From Micrasema longulum (taxonomy: Eukaryota; Arthropoda; Insecta; Trichoptera; Brachycentridae), in contig JAGVSM010000861.1 of NCBI GenBank assembly GCA_022494885.1, positions 1-64,000 of the forward strand: DNA of 64,000 bases, written 5' to 3'. Numbering within the stretch: the first letter of the stretch is position 1; each line of letters opens with the position of its first letter. The notes under the pieces are model-generated. The model was not told the DNA's origin, made no database searches, and saw only the letters and a program-made list of their open reading frames with translations. A program made the position numbers and the translations under genes. Shown here in pieces: positions 45,915 to 57,046 of this stretch.

Positions 45915-45966
45915 ACATACGCTCATACACGCACACACGCACACACACACGCGCACACTCCCCCCG
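45915..45966. repeat. CA/CG-rich microsatellite
   Basis: CACACACGCACACACACACG-type repeat of about 45 bp ending in CCCCCC. Confidence 0.85.
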
Positions 45967-46184
45967 GGTAGGTTTACATCATTATCGCAGCCTTAAATAA
46001 AACATTATTCTTCGGCGAAGAAAAAAATAAGCGTGGCAATCGAATAATAATTCGCTCAATGGAGTGGCGTAAAGGTTTCAATAATAGGTTACATGACAGT
46101 GACAGACAATACTGAAAACCGTGACATTATATTGTGTAGTAATTAATATTAATGCTTTATAAAATATACTTACTTAAAGGTTGT

Positions 46185-46905
46185 TTATTACACATTACTT
46201 GAAACAGAAGTCCCAACTCCACGGGACTAAAAGTCCCGTGGAGTTGGGACGAGCAATCAGTTGACACAGACACATGAGTATATCATCAGAAATATTAAAT
46301 GGGATCAGAAACACAACAATATTTTTTAAAAAAAACAAAATAAACGACACATCAATATGGTAAACAGTAAACTCAAACATTCGGAAAATCTTCAAGGAGT
46401 CTCTCACTCAAATCCCTCCCACTAAGGAAAATCCAGTTCGTAACTCCTCCCTTTAAAATGGTTTTTATTCTTGAGACCTGAATACACTCTTCTAAAATAC
46501 TGAACACTCTGGGTGCGATAAAGGAGAAATATCTCTGAGCAAAAGTCGTACGGGTTTTAGATATGACATAATTCGTGCTCTGGGAAAACTTCGTAAGTAC
46601 GTTTTGCTGAGATCTTTCCTTATTATTCGGCCAGAGGTGTGTAAGTGCTTCTTTTAGATACAGTCGTCTCATATCCAGCACTTTCATGTATTGGAAAAAC
46701 TGTTCTGATGGGTAGGTATGTTGGAGAGCGACGAAATATTATTCTCAATAATGATTTCTGTGAAACCATGAGAGGCTTTAAGATGGATGCCACATAACCC
46801 CCCCCAGCCAACTATTTCATAGGTCGAAGGGGATTGAAACAGAGCAAAGTATGTACACACTTCTGAGAGTACCAATATCCAGAATGTATCTAAGAGAGTG
46901 TATAT
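46185..46905 (-). pseudogene. LINE-A RT C-terminal end and 3' UTR
   Basis: Minus-strand readings VYFALFQS-like, SQKSLLRIIFRRSPTYLP, MKVLDMRRLYLKEALTHLW, NYVISKTRTTFAQRYFSFIA, GGVTNWIFLSGRDL and FEFTVYHIDVSFILFF follow each other with two frame changes. They match the copy at 35985. The end CATTACACATTATT... carries the family terminus GTAATAAACAACCTT on the minus strand. Confidence 0.88.
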
Positions 46906-47524
46906 AAATTACTTTATAAATCATTGAGTTCGTGGACATGAAAAACTATCGGGAATTTAAGTCAAGTCGATATTATATCGATGAAGATAGATGGAAAACA
47001 TTATTGAAAAAAAACTGTCAATTTTTACGCCCATAAGGCTTTTACATACATAAAAGTTGTATAAAACACGATAATATAAACAGTTTAAAATTTAAAAAAT
47101 ACAATATAAAGAAATAAAAGATAAGACAGTGTTCATAAATATTGTTGGCATAGAAAAATATAAAGTTGTAAAAGAAAGTCAAATTTCTAGAAGACATTAA
47201 AGATAAAAAAATAAACAAACAAATAAAATACAAACATATGTCACGTAAAGAAATACAATTTAAAGGTTTAAAGCAAAAAGGTAGATACTAGTTTAATACA
47301 ATTTAAACAGAATATTAATTTCTATTTGATATGGAACATATGCATTGATTTTTAAAATTTACAAGACTCACGATAAAGACATCGATGTTGTTAGCATATT
47401 GGTTCGCAAATACTACTGGTGAATTTGCGCTAGTCGATGATGGACTGCAGTAGAATAATGTATTACATCATCTTGGTTTAGATTTCGTCAAAATTAAACC
47501 AAAAGATAATAATTCTTTGATGCG
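46906..47524. other. No supported gene
   Basis: A/T-rich, possibly a decayed LINE 3' region on the minus strand (47040-47270), but nothing firm. Confidence 0.3.
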
Positions 47525-47593
47525 TAGACTTCCATATTCCCTTTTCTAAAATTTTCTCAGTCTCTGTTGTAATATATTTATGTTAATAACTCT
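47525..47593 (+). repeat. R1 repeat end fragment
   Basis: GCGTAGACTTCCATATTCCC and CTCAGTCTCTGTTGTAATAT match the end of R1. Confidence 0.65.
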
Positions 47594-47812
47594 TCTTCTT
47601 CTTCGGATAAACGTACAAAATATGGTGTAACTTTTCATTGGTAAGTAGGTACCTAGGAAAGCGTGTACAAACTCTTCGGATAAACGTACAAAATATGGTG
47701 TAACTTTTCATTGGTAAGTAGGTACCTAGGAAAGCGTGTACAAACTCTTTGGATAAACGTACAAAATATGGTGTAACTTTTCATTAGTAAGTAGGTACCT
47801 AGGTTCTTGTTT
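47594..47812. repeat. 73-bp minisatellite, three units
   Basis: The unit with CGGATAAACGTACAAAATAT, GGTGTAACTTTTCATTGGTA and AGTAGGTACCTAGGAAAGCG starts at 47601, 47674 and 47747, a constant 73-bp period. The first two units are identical over their visible length; the third differs at a couple of sites and ends at CCTAGG. Confidence 0.92.
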
Positions 47813-48566
47813 ATGGTTGAGATCCAGAACTTAAAATAATTCATTTCCAAATTTGGAATTCCTTTTGCAAATTTCAAACTCTGTTTTTTTTATTAAGGAA
47901 AGAGATTTTATATAATGCATTGAATTTAGTATTACAAAAAATCCAGTTAAAAGAAATAAATGGGTAGAAATTAAAAGGAACTCGAGGAAATAATCTGATT
48001 GGAATCCATAAAAAGCGATTGTTGTTTGTAAACATTCAAAAACATTTTTTTTATGCACAAAAAAATAACATGTCTCCGATTTTTTGTATTTGCATTCTCG
48101 GCGAATGCAGCCCTGGTGAACGATAAAAAAAAACATTTACGCTCCAAACTTTTTTCTTTTTGATAAATAAAAGATTTAATATGCTCATGGCAAGGATCTA
48201 CATTTTTCTGAAAACCGTACGTAAATCGGTCCAGTAGTTATTCAGTCTATCGAGGACAAACGTACCACTATTGTCTTTTAGATATTTATGGTTGTATGTT
48301 ATTGTTAATAAAGATTTATTATATATTTATTTATTTAAATATGGATACATTTAAACAAAAATAACAAAAGCACGATGTCGATTGTCGTGTTGAAAAAAAA
48401 CATGAAATCAGATTAATATTGTATAGTGTATTCGAAACGTAATCGACAAGTTATTGATTTGTTAACCTTACTTAATCTACAATGTGAAAATGTCAATTAA
48501 TTATTAATTTCTAGTCTTGTAATAATTGTACATTATGAGAGTAACAACGTGTGGATATATAGTTTG
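47813..48566. other. No supported gene
   Basis: AT-rich; a frame of 101 codons on the minus strand (47831-48136) is not supported by homology or splice sites. Confidence 0.35.
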
Positions 48567-48812
48567 TCATCATCATTCGCTTTCCGTACCTAATGGTGCA
48601 TAGGGCACTGCATTGGTTCACCAATTGCAGCGTATCTTGATCATTTTTGTTACATGAAAGTAAGATGATCAGTCCAGGGACTATGAAATATTCTAGTATG
48701 AAAACACCCTTTTAAATAAATATTTCGTATCAAGCACGTCGGGAATCGAACCCGAGACCTGTTGCATGGTAGACTAACGCGCTGCCCATTACACCCGAGG
48801 CCGACTATATAG
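48567..48812 (-). repeat. SINE-2 copy, nearly full length
   Basis: On the minus strand a head with AACAGGTCTCGGGTTCGATT, B box, ACGAAATATTTATTTAAAAG, and a tail with TCCCTGGACTG and AATGCAGTGCCCTATG words. Confidence 0.82.
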
Positions 48813-49119
48813 TTTTTACCTACATAATTCATAATGTTATTGTGGGTATTGGAGCGTACGTAAATCTTCAGTGAAAGGTCATCGAAAAGCACTCACTCGA
48901 GGTCATGCGACTTTATATCAGAAAAAGTAACGCTGCAAAATATTATACTATTATTGCGAATAATTTGTTTTTCGGAAACAACAAACATCTAGTTGTGTAA
49001 GTACAATACAGTTATATATATAACTGGAAATCGAATTATTACATTACCGTGAAAACCCTCGAGTAATTGTTACTATTGTAAAATATTGTCTTATTACAAG
49101 ATTTATTGCAATCTAGGGA

Positions 49120-49235
49120 AAACTGAAGTCAAGTCTAATGTTACACATTGTGTTAAGTGGCCACTTACATACACCAGCCAGTGACAGGTCATAAGCTGTG
49201 TAAATGCCTGAACTTCCATATTCCTATCTCGAAAA
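49120..49235 (+). repeat. R1 repeat fragment
   Basis: AATGTTACACATTGTGTTAA, AGTGGCCACTTACA and CAGTGACAGGTCATAAG mark the palindromic core of R1. Confidence 0.7.
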
Positions 49236-49559
49236 TGATTTTCCCTCAATTTAAAAATAAATTGAAGAATAAATTACTCCGTAATAATGACCGTTTGATA
49301 TTTTAGTTTCATTTTCTGTATAATTTAACTTCTCGCAGCAAAAAAATATAAGGCTGTCTAAAAGACGACTGATTTAAAAGTCATGATTTCTGGTAAATCC
49401 GATGTGTTCAAAAATCTTTGTCAATTTTTTTGGATGACTCGACATTGACATTTATTAGTGAATATAATATTTACAACGTCAAATGAATTTATTTGAGCAT
49501 TGTTAGAGATTACAAAGATTTTATTCATTCTAATTCAGGTGGAAAAATATTTTTATTAT

Positions 49560-49775
49560 TTGGAGTCAGCGCGTTTGCCTACCATACGAGAGATCTCGGG
49601 CTCGATTCCCGACCATGGTTGAAATTAAATATTTATTTAATTAGGTGTTTTTACAATATAATATTTCACAGTCCCTGGACTGGTACCCAGACTAATCACC
49701 TTACGCTCAAGATACGCTGCGATTGGTTTACCAATCCAGTGTCCTATGCACCGTTAATTCGGTAAGGGGAATAAT
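49560..49775 (+). repeat. SINE-2 copy
   Basis: Head GGAGTCAGCGCGTTTGCCTA with B box ATCTCGGGCTCGATTCCCG, AAATATTTATTTAATTAG, TCCCTGGACTGGTACCC and GTGTCCTATGCACCGTTAAT. The beginning of the head is missing. Confidence 0.8.
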
Positions 49776-49829
49776 ATAATAATATGTAATAAGTGATTAT
49801 TTTTTAATAGATGAAACGTTTTTTTATTA

Positions 49830-50030
49830 TAATCAGTAAACATCGGTGTTGGCTTTTAATAGCATGGCTCCTTTTAACACGATGGATTTATATTTTTGTG
49901 AAACTATCTACTATGGTGAAGGTAAAGTGAGATTCGTATATAAGTGTAATTAGTGTCCTGACGAAACCGGTAGACGTAATAAAATTAATAAGTGTTTTTT
50001 TACAAATATTTACGAACATTTATAATAAAC
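49830..50030 (+). repeat. R2 repeat copy
   Basis: GTGTTGGCTTTTAATAGCAT, AGTGTAATTAGTGTCCTGAC and CGAAACCGGTAGACGTAAT. The stem-loop between CTGAC and GAAACC has been lost in this copy. Confidence 0.65.
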
Positions 50031-50034
50031 AATA

Positions 50035-51260
50035 TTTTGAGTTTGTCCAAATTTTTGTAGACAAGGACTAAAGCTGAAAACCTTTGGGCAAAACCAAAAA
50101 TTTGAACAAACTCAAAATATTGTTAATAAATCCATTTGGTCCATGAAGAAGGGTAAAAATTGAAAAAAATTTCTGACTTTGCCACTAGGCATACTAATGA
50201 AGGTGAAATAATTCATTTTATGAATCTCACCCGCATAAATAAAGATTTCAGCTCTTTAACTTCACAAACATCAACATTGAAAGCATCCACCACATACCCG
50301 AATCCGTTTTAAAGACTAAATGTCTTTCTTCGGACTCACTCATACAAGCGAGCAATTTTGTTTTTCATTACGAATTGATTATATTTCTTCCTCTACTAAC
50401 CAAATGCACTAAGGAAAAGCGCGAACAAATATTTACATTTACAACTTCCACTGTCGATGTCGCTCTAAAAACTCCCCCTCCTCGTCTACAAGGTAGGGTC
50501 AAGGGGAAGTATGAATAAAATAAATTAATAAATCCTTCACCCAGTTCAAACCCCTTTATGTCGACAGCGGTAGTCAACGTTAGTTAGTTATCAACAGATG
50601 AAAGAATTGAAGGAATATAGATGTTCAAATATGGGCAGAAAGGTGAATGTTACACAGGGTGTGAAGTGGCCACTACTCCTACGGCCTAGACGTCTATATT
50701 CATCATCATCAGTGGCGCTACAGCCCGTTGTGGGCTCTGGCCTCCTCCAGAATTTGTCTCCATTCGTCCCTGCACCCCGCGGCTCTTCTCCAGTTCGTCA
50801 GGCCAATCGCTCTAATATCACTTGCCACATTATCCAGCCATCTTAATGTTGGTCTGCCTCTGCTTCATCCGCCTTCCGGAGTGGTAAAAATAATCTTTTT
50901 AGGGGTACGGTTATCATTCATTCTGTGCACATGGCCCAACCATTGTAATCGTCTTATTTCGATGAATTGTGCAATGTTGGGATCGCCGTACAGTCCCTCT
51001 AATTCGTGATTAAACCGTCTCCTCCACACTCCGTTTTGGTTGACAGCACCAAATATCTTCCTTAATATTTTTCTTTCGAATACTAATACCATATTTTTAT
51101 CTCTTTTGGTTATAACTCAGCATTCGGCACCATATGTAATGACCGGTCTGAGGAGAGTTTTGTAAATAATGGTCTTAGTTTTTCTAGTGAGCAATTTGGA
51201 CTTCTATATTACCTTCTCTAAAATGTTCTTCATCTCTGTTGTAATACGTTAATTGATTGA
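50035..51260. repeat. R1 repeats interrupted by an RTE fragment
   Basis: 50035-50110 has the word TTTGGACAAACTCAAAATAT as an inverted pair. 50110-50690 is an R1 unit that stops after AAGTGGCCACTA; at 51195 the R1 sequence resumes with GACTTCTATATTACCTTCTC. The interval 50690-51195 is an RTE-like LINE fragment. Confidence 0.7.
50690..51195 (-). pseudogene. RTE-like LINE C-terminal remnant inside R1
   Basis: The minus strand reads KLLTRKTKTIIYKTLLRPVI, TYGAEC then a stop where Trp is expected, VITKRDKNMVLVFERKILRK, IFGAVNQNGVWRRRFNHEL and RRLQWLGHVHRMNDNRTPKK, then in the next frame the GRRRQRPTLRWLDNVASDIR continuation. It is a clear match to the end of RTE-like LINE RT proteins. Confidence 0.88.
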
Positions 51261-51379
51261 AATGCTTAACCACAAAGTAAACGTTTTAAATGAATATTAA
51301 AATTACGAATCAATTGCATTCAGTTTATTTTCAACGAAGAATACTGCGTCATATTTATATATATATTTGTACTTTATGA

Positions 51380-51800
51380 AGATTTACATAACTAACTGCT
51401 AACTGCGGGGCCACGGTCGGTAGTCAGGCAGTGTGTCAGTAGTCAGTTAGTAGTCAGTAGTCACACGTTACCAGTTTATAGTGCTAATATTAGTAGGTAG
51501 GCATAGGCAGTAGTGCGTATAGACGGGGCCCGCGCTCGCGACCTGTGCGGCGAGAGGTGCTTGCGGGGTAGTAACAGTTACTCCCGTTGGGCTCTTGTGA
51601 TGTATGCTATTATATTATACAAGACCAAGGAAAAAAAACTGCGCAGACGCATGTTTCTTGCCACGCCCAGGAAGGGCAGAGGTTATTTAGTCGTTTGTTA
51701 GCATTCGCAGTCGACAGTCCTGTGCCACGACTCTTAGAGCTTATTTTGTTGCAGTCACGTGAAAACTATTGAAGATCCTTATAAAAGTAGCGTCTGAGAA
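51380..51800 (+). promoter_or_regulatory. Possible promoter region with clustered TCAGT words
   Basis: 51417-51465 repeats GTCAGT and TAGTCAGT several times, the core of the arthropod initiator. It is followed by a GC-rich stretch (51525-51570) and, at about 51779, TATAAAAG. This may be a promoter with a first exon on the plus strand, or part of a retroelement. No protein product is recognised. Confidence 0.25.
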
Positions 51801-52494
51801 TGAAGCCATCTATGGATAATTTAATTATAAAAATTGCCCCGGGTCCAATGACAGTAGTGAAAATTCAAGCCGTGATTCGGATACGCTATCCGAGTAATGG
51901 CTAATGGCTAATTATTTTTTGTTATATTCATTGTTTATTCTGTTGTTCTGACTTAGTGCATAAAATAGATACCATATTATAATCCTGATTTATTGCATAT
52001 GTTATTTTTTGTCCCATGCTAAAGATTTTTTTATTTATGTGTTAACATTTTGTGAGTGTCTTCAAAATACTGATAATTTGACTTTTTTTCTTTGTTTCTA
52101 TTTGAATTTCATTAATTTGTTTTTATACTTTTTGAGTACCTGTACGTAAATTGTTATTAATCTTGTTTGTAGGTATGTTTTGTAATTTCTTTTTCTCCGC
52201 ACATGTAAAAGGCAATCAGTGCCATTTATTCGAAATAATAAAAAATAAATATAAAACTTGTTTCGTTACTATGTGAAACAATAAAAACAAAAGTTGCTGC
52301 CAATGTTCACTAAATATGTTATTTATTAAAAATATGAGTATTCATTTGGTGTCAAAACGTTGAGAGTACGACGAGTAATTATGGATGTAAAATTACGTAA
52401 TTTTAGTTTTAAGATTATGTTTAACTTTAACTTTATCTTACCTAGACGCACAGTTTTAGTTTTATTCGAACAAATATTTTTGGTTGAAGTGTAA
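51801..52494. other. No supported gene
   Basis: AT-rich, nothing recognised. Confidence 0.35.
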
Positions 52495-52602
52495 AGTTGA
52501 ATTGGTTGGTTGGAAGAAATTGCCATTTGGCAATAAGCCCGCCAATGTACAAATAACATTATGTACAAAAAGTTAAATAAATAAAATAAATAAATAAAGA
52601 AT
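52495..52602 (+). repeat. Retroelement 3' tail, second copy
   Basis: Same tail as 33872-33965, here with the end AAATAAATAAATAAAG, as expected of a LINE 3' terminus. Confidence 0.7.
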
Positions 52603-52764
52603 GTTTACTGACATTAAGATGACGTCATTTTTATAAATTTTTACTCTCTTTTTGATACTTTTTAAAATGGAAATAGTTTTTTTTTACAATTTTGAGATGT
52701 CTTTGGATAAAAAAACAATCTCGGAAAAACGGAAGCTGTTTTTAAGTTACTGAGGATGTGATAA

Positions 52765-53094
52765 AGTGTACAAAGGACAATAGGGCGCACAGCAAAGAAA
52801 AAGATTGACGAACACAAAAGAGCGTGTAAACTTAGGCAGCCTGACAAATCCACAATAGCGGAATACTTTATAGGGACCGGATATGTTTTCACCTTCGAAC
52901 TAAAAACTTTACATAGACACTGTAATTACAGGGCACGAATAATGAAAGAGGCAATTGAAATACACCCAAATAACATAAACAAAGACGACGGGCTTAAATT
53001 AAACTCAACAAGGTTCCCAGCACTTTATACCACAAATACTAATAGGAATATGCCTAGGGTAGACTGCAACACGGTACAAATGGGTAGTCCATAA
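52765..53094 (+). pseudogene. Penelope-like element GIY-YIG endonuclease C-terminus
   Basis: An open frame without ATG reads TIGRTAKKKIDEHKRACKLR, QPDKSTIAEYFIGTGYVF, then HRHCNYRARIMKEAIEIHPN and DDGLKLNSTRFPALYTTNTN, and ends PRVDCNTVQMGSP. This is the C-terminal part of the GIY-YIG endonuclease of Penelope-like elements. Immediately upstream the GIY-type motif appears as CDKVYKGQ in another frame, so the copy is frameshifted. The reverse transcriptase is missing. The 3' end continues to 53215 with the hammerhead-like segment. Confidence 0.85.
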
Positions 53095-53215
53095 ACACAT
53101 ACTTTTTTCAACAAAACACACACTTTACCCTGAAGATGACTCCTGCAATGGTAGTCGAAACGTCGGAGCAAATCCGACACAGGCGGTATCATCCAAAAAA
53201 GAAACATATCGATAG
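53095..53215 (+). repeat. Penelope-like element 3' UTR with hammerhead-like core
   Basis: CTGAAGATGACTCCTGCAAT and GGTAGTCGAAACGTCGGAGC and AAATCCGAC match the segment at 33731-33778. The predicted stem GACT/AGTC here corresponds to GGCT/AGCC there. Confidence 0.7.
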
Positions 53216-53794
53216 AAGTGACAGTATCAGGTAATAATATGTATTTGTGAATATCGACGCTTCAATTTTTATCGAAGCTCAACGGGGAAGCGTCACAAAG
53301 CACATCAGCGCCATGAACGTAGACCCCGCCAATGCGCAGTTCAGGACTGTCATTACCACGGTCAGCCGACGGTCGACGGGCCGACACACTTCCGGATAGT
53401 CGTCGCCGGCGACCTTCCTCGTTCACCAAGAAAGTATTCCGCTCTTGACATTGTCATATAAACGCCGACTTCCTGCCGGCCGATGTATTCGCGTCTCCAG
53501 CACCTGACACGGCTGAGCCGGAGACCGGAACGCGTCAGCGCTGCATATTATGCACCCAGCAGCCAGGGTTATGACTCGGAGCAGATCTGGCCGACTGCGG
53601 CCCGAATTCCGCGAGCTACTCGTATAATAGTGCTTCTGTGAACATAACCCTTTTTCTGCCTTTTAAATATAAAAATGATCTAAATTTGCTGCAACGGAGG
53701 GAAAACATATTTTAGAAGTGAATATGGAAACGTGTGTTTTCAGATCGGCATGGAAATGTTCATTTTTGTCCATCAACTATTTTAACCGGTTTAC
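53216..53794. other. GC-rich block with TATA-like word
   Basis: 53270-53620 is GC-rich in an AT-rich setting and has CATATAAACGCC near 53455-53467. It could be a promoter or an unrecognised retroelement end. I see no protein-coding frame to support. Confidence 0.3.
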
Positions 53795-53880
53795 TGTCGA
53801 AGAGACAGGCACTTCTCGAAACCGGTAGACGTAGAAAAGTCGATATGTGGTTATAAACAAATATTTCATAACACTTAGTG
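53795..53880 (+). repeat. R2 right-end fragment
   Basis: CGAAACCGGTAGACGTAGAA and AAGTCGATATGTGGTTATAA, followed by ACAAATATTTC. Confidence 0.65.
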
Positions 53881-54079
53881 AAATGTTTTACCACAAAGTA
53901 AATGTTCTAAATGTTAGGAAAATAGATAGTTTAGCTTATATTATTACATTTAATGCCCGTATTTCAAAATATCTCGTTTTTTGTTTTATGTAACACTATG
54001 TTAAAGCACCGTTCGTTCGATAGTCCGTGTTTGAAATCATCACTCAGTCTTTACATACAGATCTCGTTCCTCTACATTC

Positions 54080-54510
54080 ATACATCTTCTCATTCACGCG
54101 CGCCGATTATTCCGACTTTTAACACGTCCATCTTTAAGTATTTGTTGGATTTGGTCATGCCATGTCTTTCTCGGTCTTTCTCTATTTCTGCATCCACCAA
54201 CATTCGCATTGTAAATATTCGGCCGTTCTTTCGCTGCCCGTTCGCTTTGCACGTCCGAACCAACGCGGAGCTCCTTTCTCGATTTTGTCGACAATGCTTA
54301 TCTCAGCCATACATAATGTATGGATCTCAACATTTGCGCATCTATCGTGGATAGTTTTACCACACATCCGACATTGAGAGATCGAATTTCGACAGTATTC
54401 AGCCTACTTTCATCCCCGTTTTTCCAAGTTCATACTTCGCTCCCATACATCAGGGTCGCGACTAGGACTAGGAATCGTCAACTGCTCATTTTGCCTCTTG
54501 CGGCAAACAT
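54080..54510 (-). pseudogene. RTE-like LINE C-terminal remnant
   Basis: Minus strand: AEISIVDKIEKGAPRWFGRA and KRTGSERTAEYLQCE in one frame, continuing in another with NIYNANVGGCRNRERPRKTW and HDQIQQILKDG. It matches the C-terminal KIEKGMLRWFGHVERM ... GRPRKTW..QI...LKKG of RTE-like LINEs. Frame changes show it is dead. Confidence 0.85.
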
Positions 54511-54896
54511 TTTTTTTGCCAAGGTCTCTGATAATATCATAATATACCTAAACGAAAAGATTCTATACTTAACCCTTAGCAGAGAACATTTTAGTTTTAG
54601 TAATTCAACTAGGAAAATAATAGAACAGGTTTATTTACAGGTATCATCTCAGATATTCCATGGCCATCGTAGCCGTATTAATTTTCATAATGATTTTATA
54701 AATAAATGACTTATTATTGAATTATTTTAAGTATATTGCTCGAGAATAGAGTAATAAATAATAAACATACTATAATATAGTATAATCTGACGTCGTGGCT
54801 TGGCTAGGGACACGAAAATTAATATTAATCAATAAAATTACCCATAGGCAATATTATTGTAAAATAACGAAAAACAATTATGGTTTGTGAATATTC
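54511..54896. other. No supported gene
   Basis: AT-rich, nothing recognised. Confidence 0.35.
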
Positions 54897-56090
54897 CTAT
54901 TTATTATCATTTTATTTATCATTTTATCATTTTATAATTTATTTATTCATATATATGTACATTACAAAATAAAATATCTTAATTCATACATATAGAAATA
55001 ATTAGGTAAAATTAGGTATATATAAAAAAAAAACACATTAGTTTACATAATATCCAAAGAATAATATGTTAAAAAAGTAAGAGAATCTTGTAACGAAAAA
55101 CTCCCTCAGAGATGTGAAAAATGTCAAAGTCCAAAGTGATATTGTTCAACATAGAGATAGCCCTTCCAACAGGCATAACCATTGGCAGGTTAGTCCTGTA
55201 TATTGGAATGTGAAACAGTCTATGTTGACGCTGTCTAAGGAACATAAAAGCTAATGCTCCGCATAATTTCAGGGTTGTCAATAATACCGCGCAACAATCG
55301 AAAGAAGTGCGTTGTTAAATACACATTCCTTCTAGTCTTCAAACTGCTGTAACCATGCATACCCTGGAGGAACTTAGTGGGATAAAGCCATGGATAATAT
55401 CCGCATTCCCTCATGTAGAGAAACCGAAGAAATTTCTTCTGAACCCTCTCCACCATAAGAGAGTACTTCAACTCACACGGTCCCCAAATCATCGAGCCAC
55501 TCTCGAGTCTACTTCGCACCAACGAGTTATAAAGAATTCTCAGTACTCGTGTACTACCAAAAACCCTAGCAGTACGCAAGACGAATCCTAACATCTTCAA
55601 TGAACTACTACAAACTGTTTCGATCTGATCATGAAATGTCAGGGAATTCACAAAAGTGATGCCTAGATCTTTAAACTTCGCAATCCGCATAAGATTCTGG
55701 TCATTCATTCTATAGCGGAAGAATAGCGTTTTGTGGGCCCTGGTGAAAGACATAACTGAGCATTTTGAAATATCGAACAATAATTTATTTCGTCTTCCCC
55801 ATTCAGATACGTTTATTATATCCGTTTGGAGAGAACGAAAATCATCCAAAGTTTTAACCCTCAAAAATAGCTTCAAGTCATCCGCGAATAATAAAAAACG
55901 CGATTTGACTACAACTTTTTAAATATCATTGATAAAAATAGAGAACAGTAATGGACCCAGGTTGGATCCCTGGGGAACACCTGAGTAAGTATTAAAAATT
56001 TTTGATGCAAACAAGCCATGTGAAACGTATTGATTTCGGTTTTGGAGGTAGCTCGCCATTAATTTTAGCATTCCATTCCATTATGTTATT
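54897..56090 (-). pseudogene. Jockey-like LINE, 5'-truncated, RT region
   Basis: The longest LINE copy here. Minus strand: LKLMASYLQNRNQYV, SGVPQGSNLGPLLFSIFIND, a stop, then FLLFADDLKLFLRV (the FADD catalytic motif), SEWGRRNKLLFDISKCSVM, FKDLGITFVNSLTFHDQIE and LVRSRLESGSMIWGP, finally after a frameshift YRTNLPMVMPVGRAISMLNN and FRYKILLLF to a stop at 55069. A 3' UTR ends in TAAATAAATTATAAAATGAT-type repeats at about 54900. The N-terminal RT motifs, endonuclease and ORF1 are missing. One stop and one frameshift make it inactive. Confidence 0.92.
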
Positions 56091-57046
56091 CTCTGTGTCC
56101 GGGTGGATGAAGAATACAGTTCTGAGTGCTACTCTCAGGCTAGAGGTATCCCGAAAGCGTCTGTAACTCAACCTCAAATAACTATCGACGTGCTTAAAAA
56201 CATGCTAAGAATTTGAGCGATCACAATGAACAATACTAAACATGCTTAAGTTATCACGGCCATAAGTCAACGCGTGTGTAATCTGTAAGTCAACGCTCGT
56301 GTCGGTTTGTTTTTTGTTCTCCTCGTAAATAAATACAGTTTACTGGCGAAAAATCGGCGTTTACTATAAGAAATAATACAACATATTGCATCTTCAACAA
56401 AGTAAGGAGTTTCTAATACAAAAAAGTCAGACTTAAATTACAATTACTACAGCGACCGCTTATCTTGACATTGGGCATGCCAACTGCCGGCTAAAAGCGA
56501 TGAATAGCATGATAATAGATAAATAAGTCAATAAAAATAGCAGTTTTGGAATATTTTCCATAGTTACACCGGTGAAATTCAAATATGTGATTGTGCAGCA
56601 GGATTTATACGTTGCGGAACGTAAATATTTTGACATTTATTATTAGATGTTCGCGGATGCTGCATTGTGATCGCGAATACGATAAGCAACCATGGTGAGA
56701 AATTGTTATCATGTCGCTTATTAGCAAGTCGATAGTTATTTGTGATTGAGCTGCTGGCGATGTCGACATGCTTCACTCGGGAGCGGATGTGGATAAAGAA
56801 GAAACGAAAATTTTCTAGCAGAGCTTCTGAACCTAAGAAAATAGAAATGGGTACTTTAATTTAATTTATTTATTTTTATTTGGGAAAAAAACAACAGTTT
56901 TTACATATATAGTATAAAAAAATAAGAACACATATGAACGAAAATTGTGAAAACAGTCAATAAAAATTTTCCACAGTGGTGGACAATTTTTCACATTTTC
57001 CACAATTTTATTTTATTACAGAAATAAAAGACGAGTGATACTTTAA
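56091..57046. other. No supported gene
   Basis: Nothing recognised. Confidence 0.35.

Noticed and set aside
45915..45966. Functional Z-DNA element
   Set aside because: It is an ordinary CA/CG microsatellite; nothing in the sequence indicates a role.
47594..47812. CRISPR-like array
   Set aside because: The 73-bp units follow each other without spacers, and the DNA is from an animal; it is a minisatellite.
11695..49775. Additional tRNA genes at the many tRNA-like heads
   Set aside because: Acceptor and anticodon stems are not intact by eye, and the heads are followed by repeated SINE bodies.
53953..54709. Plus-strand frames of 133 and 129 codons
   Set aside because: They are antisense to, or run past, the RTE-like LINE remnant on the minus strand.
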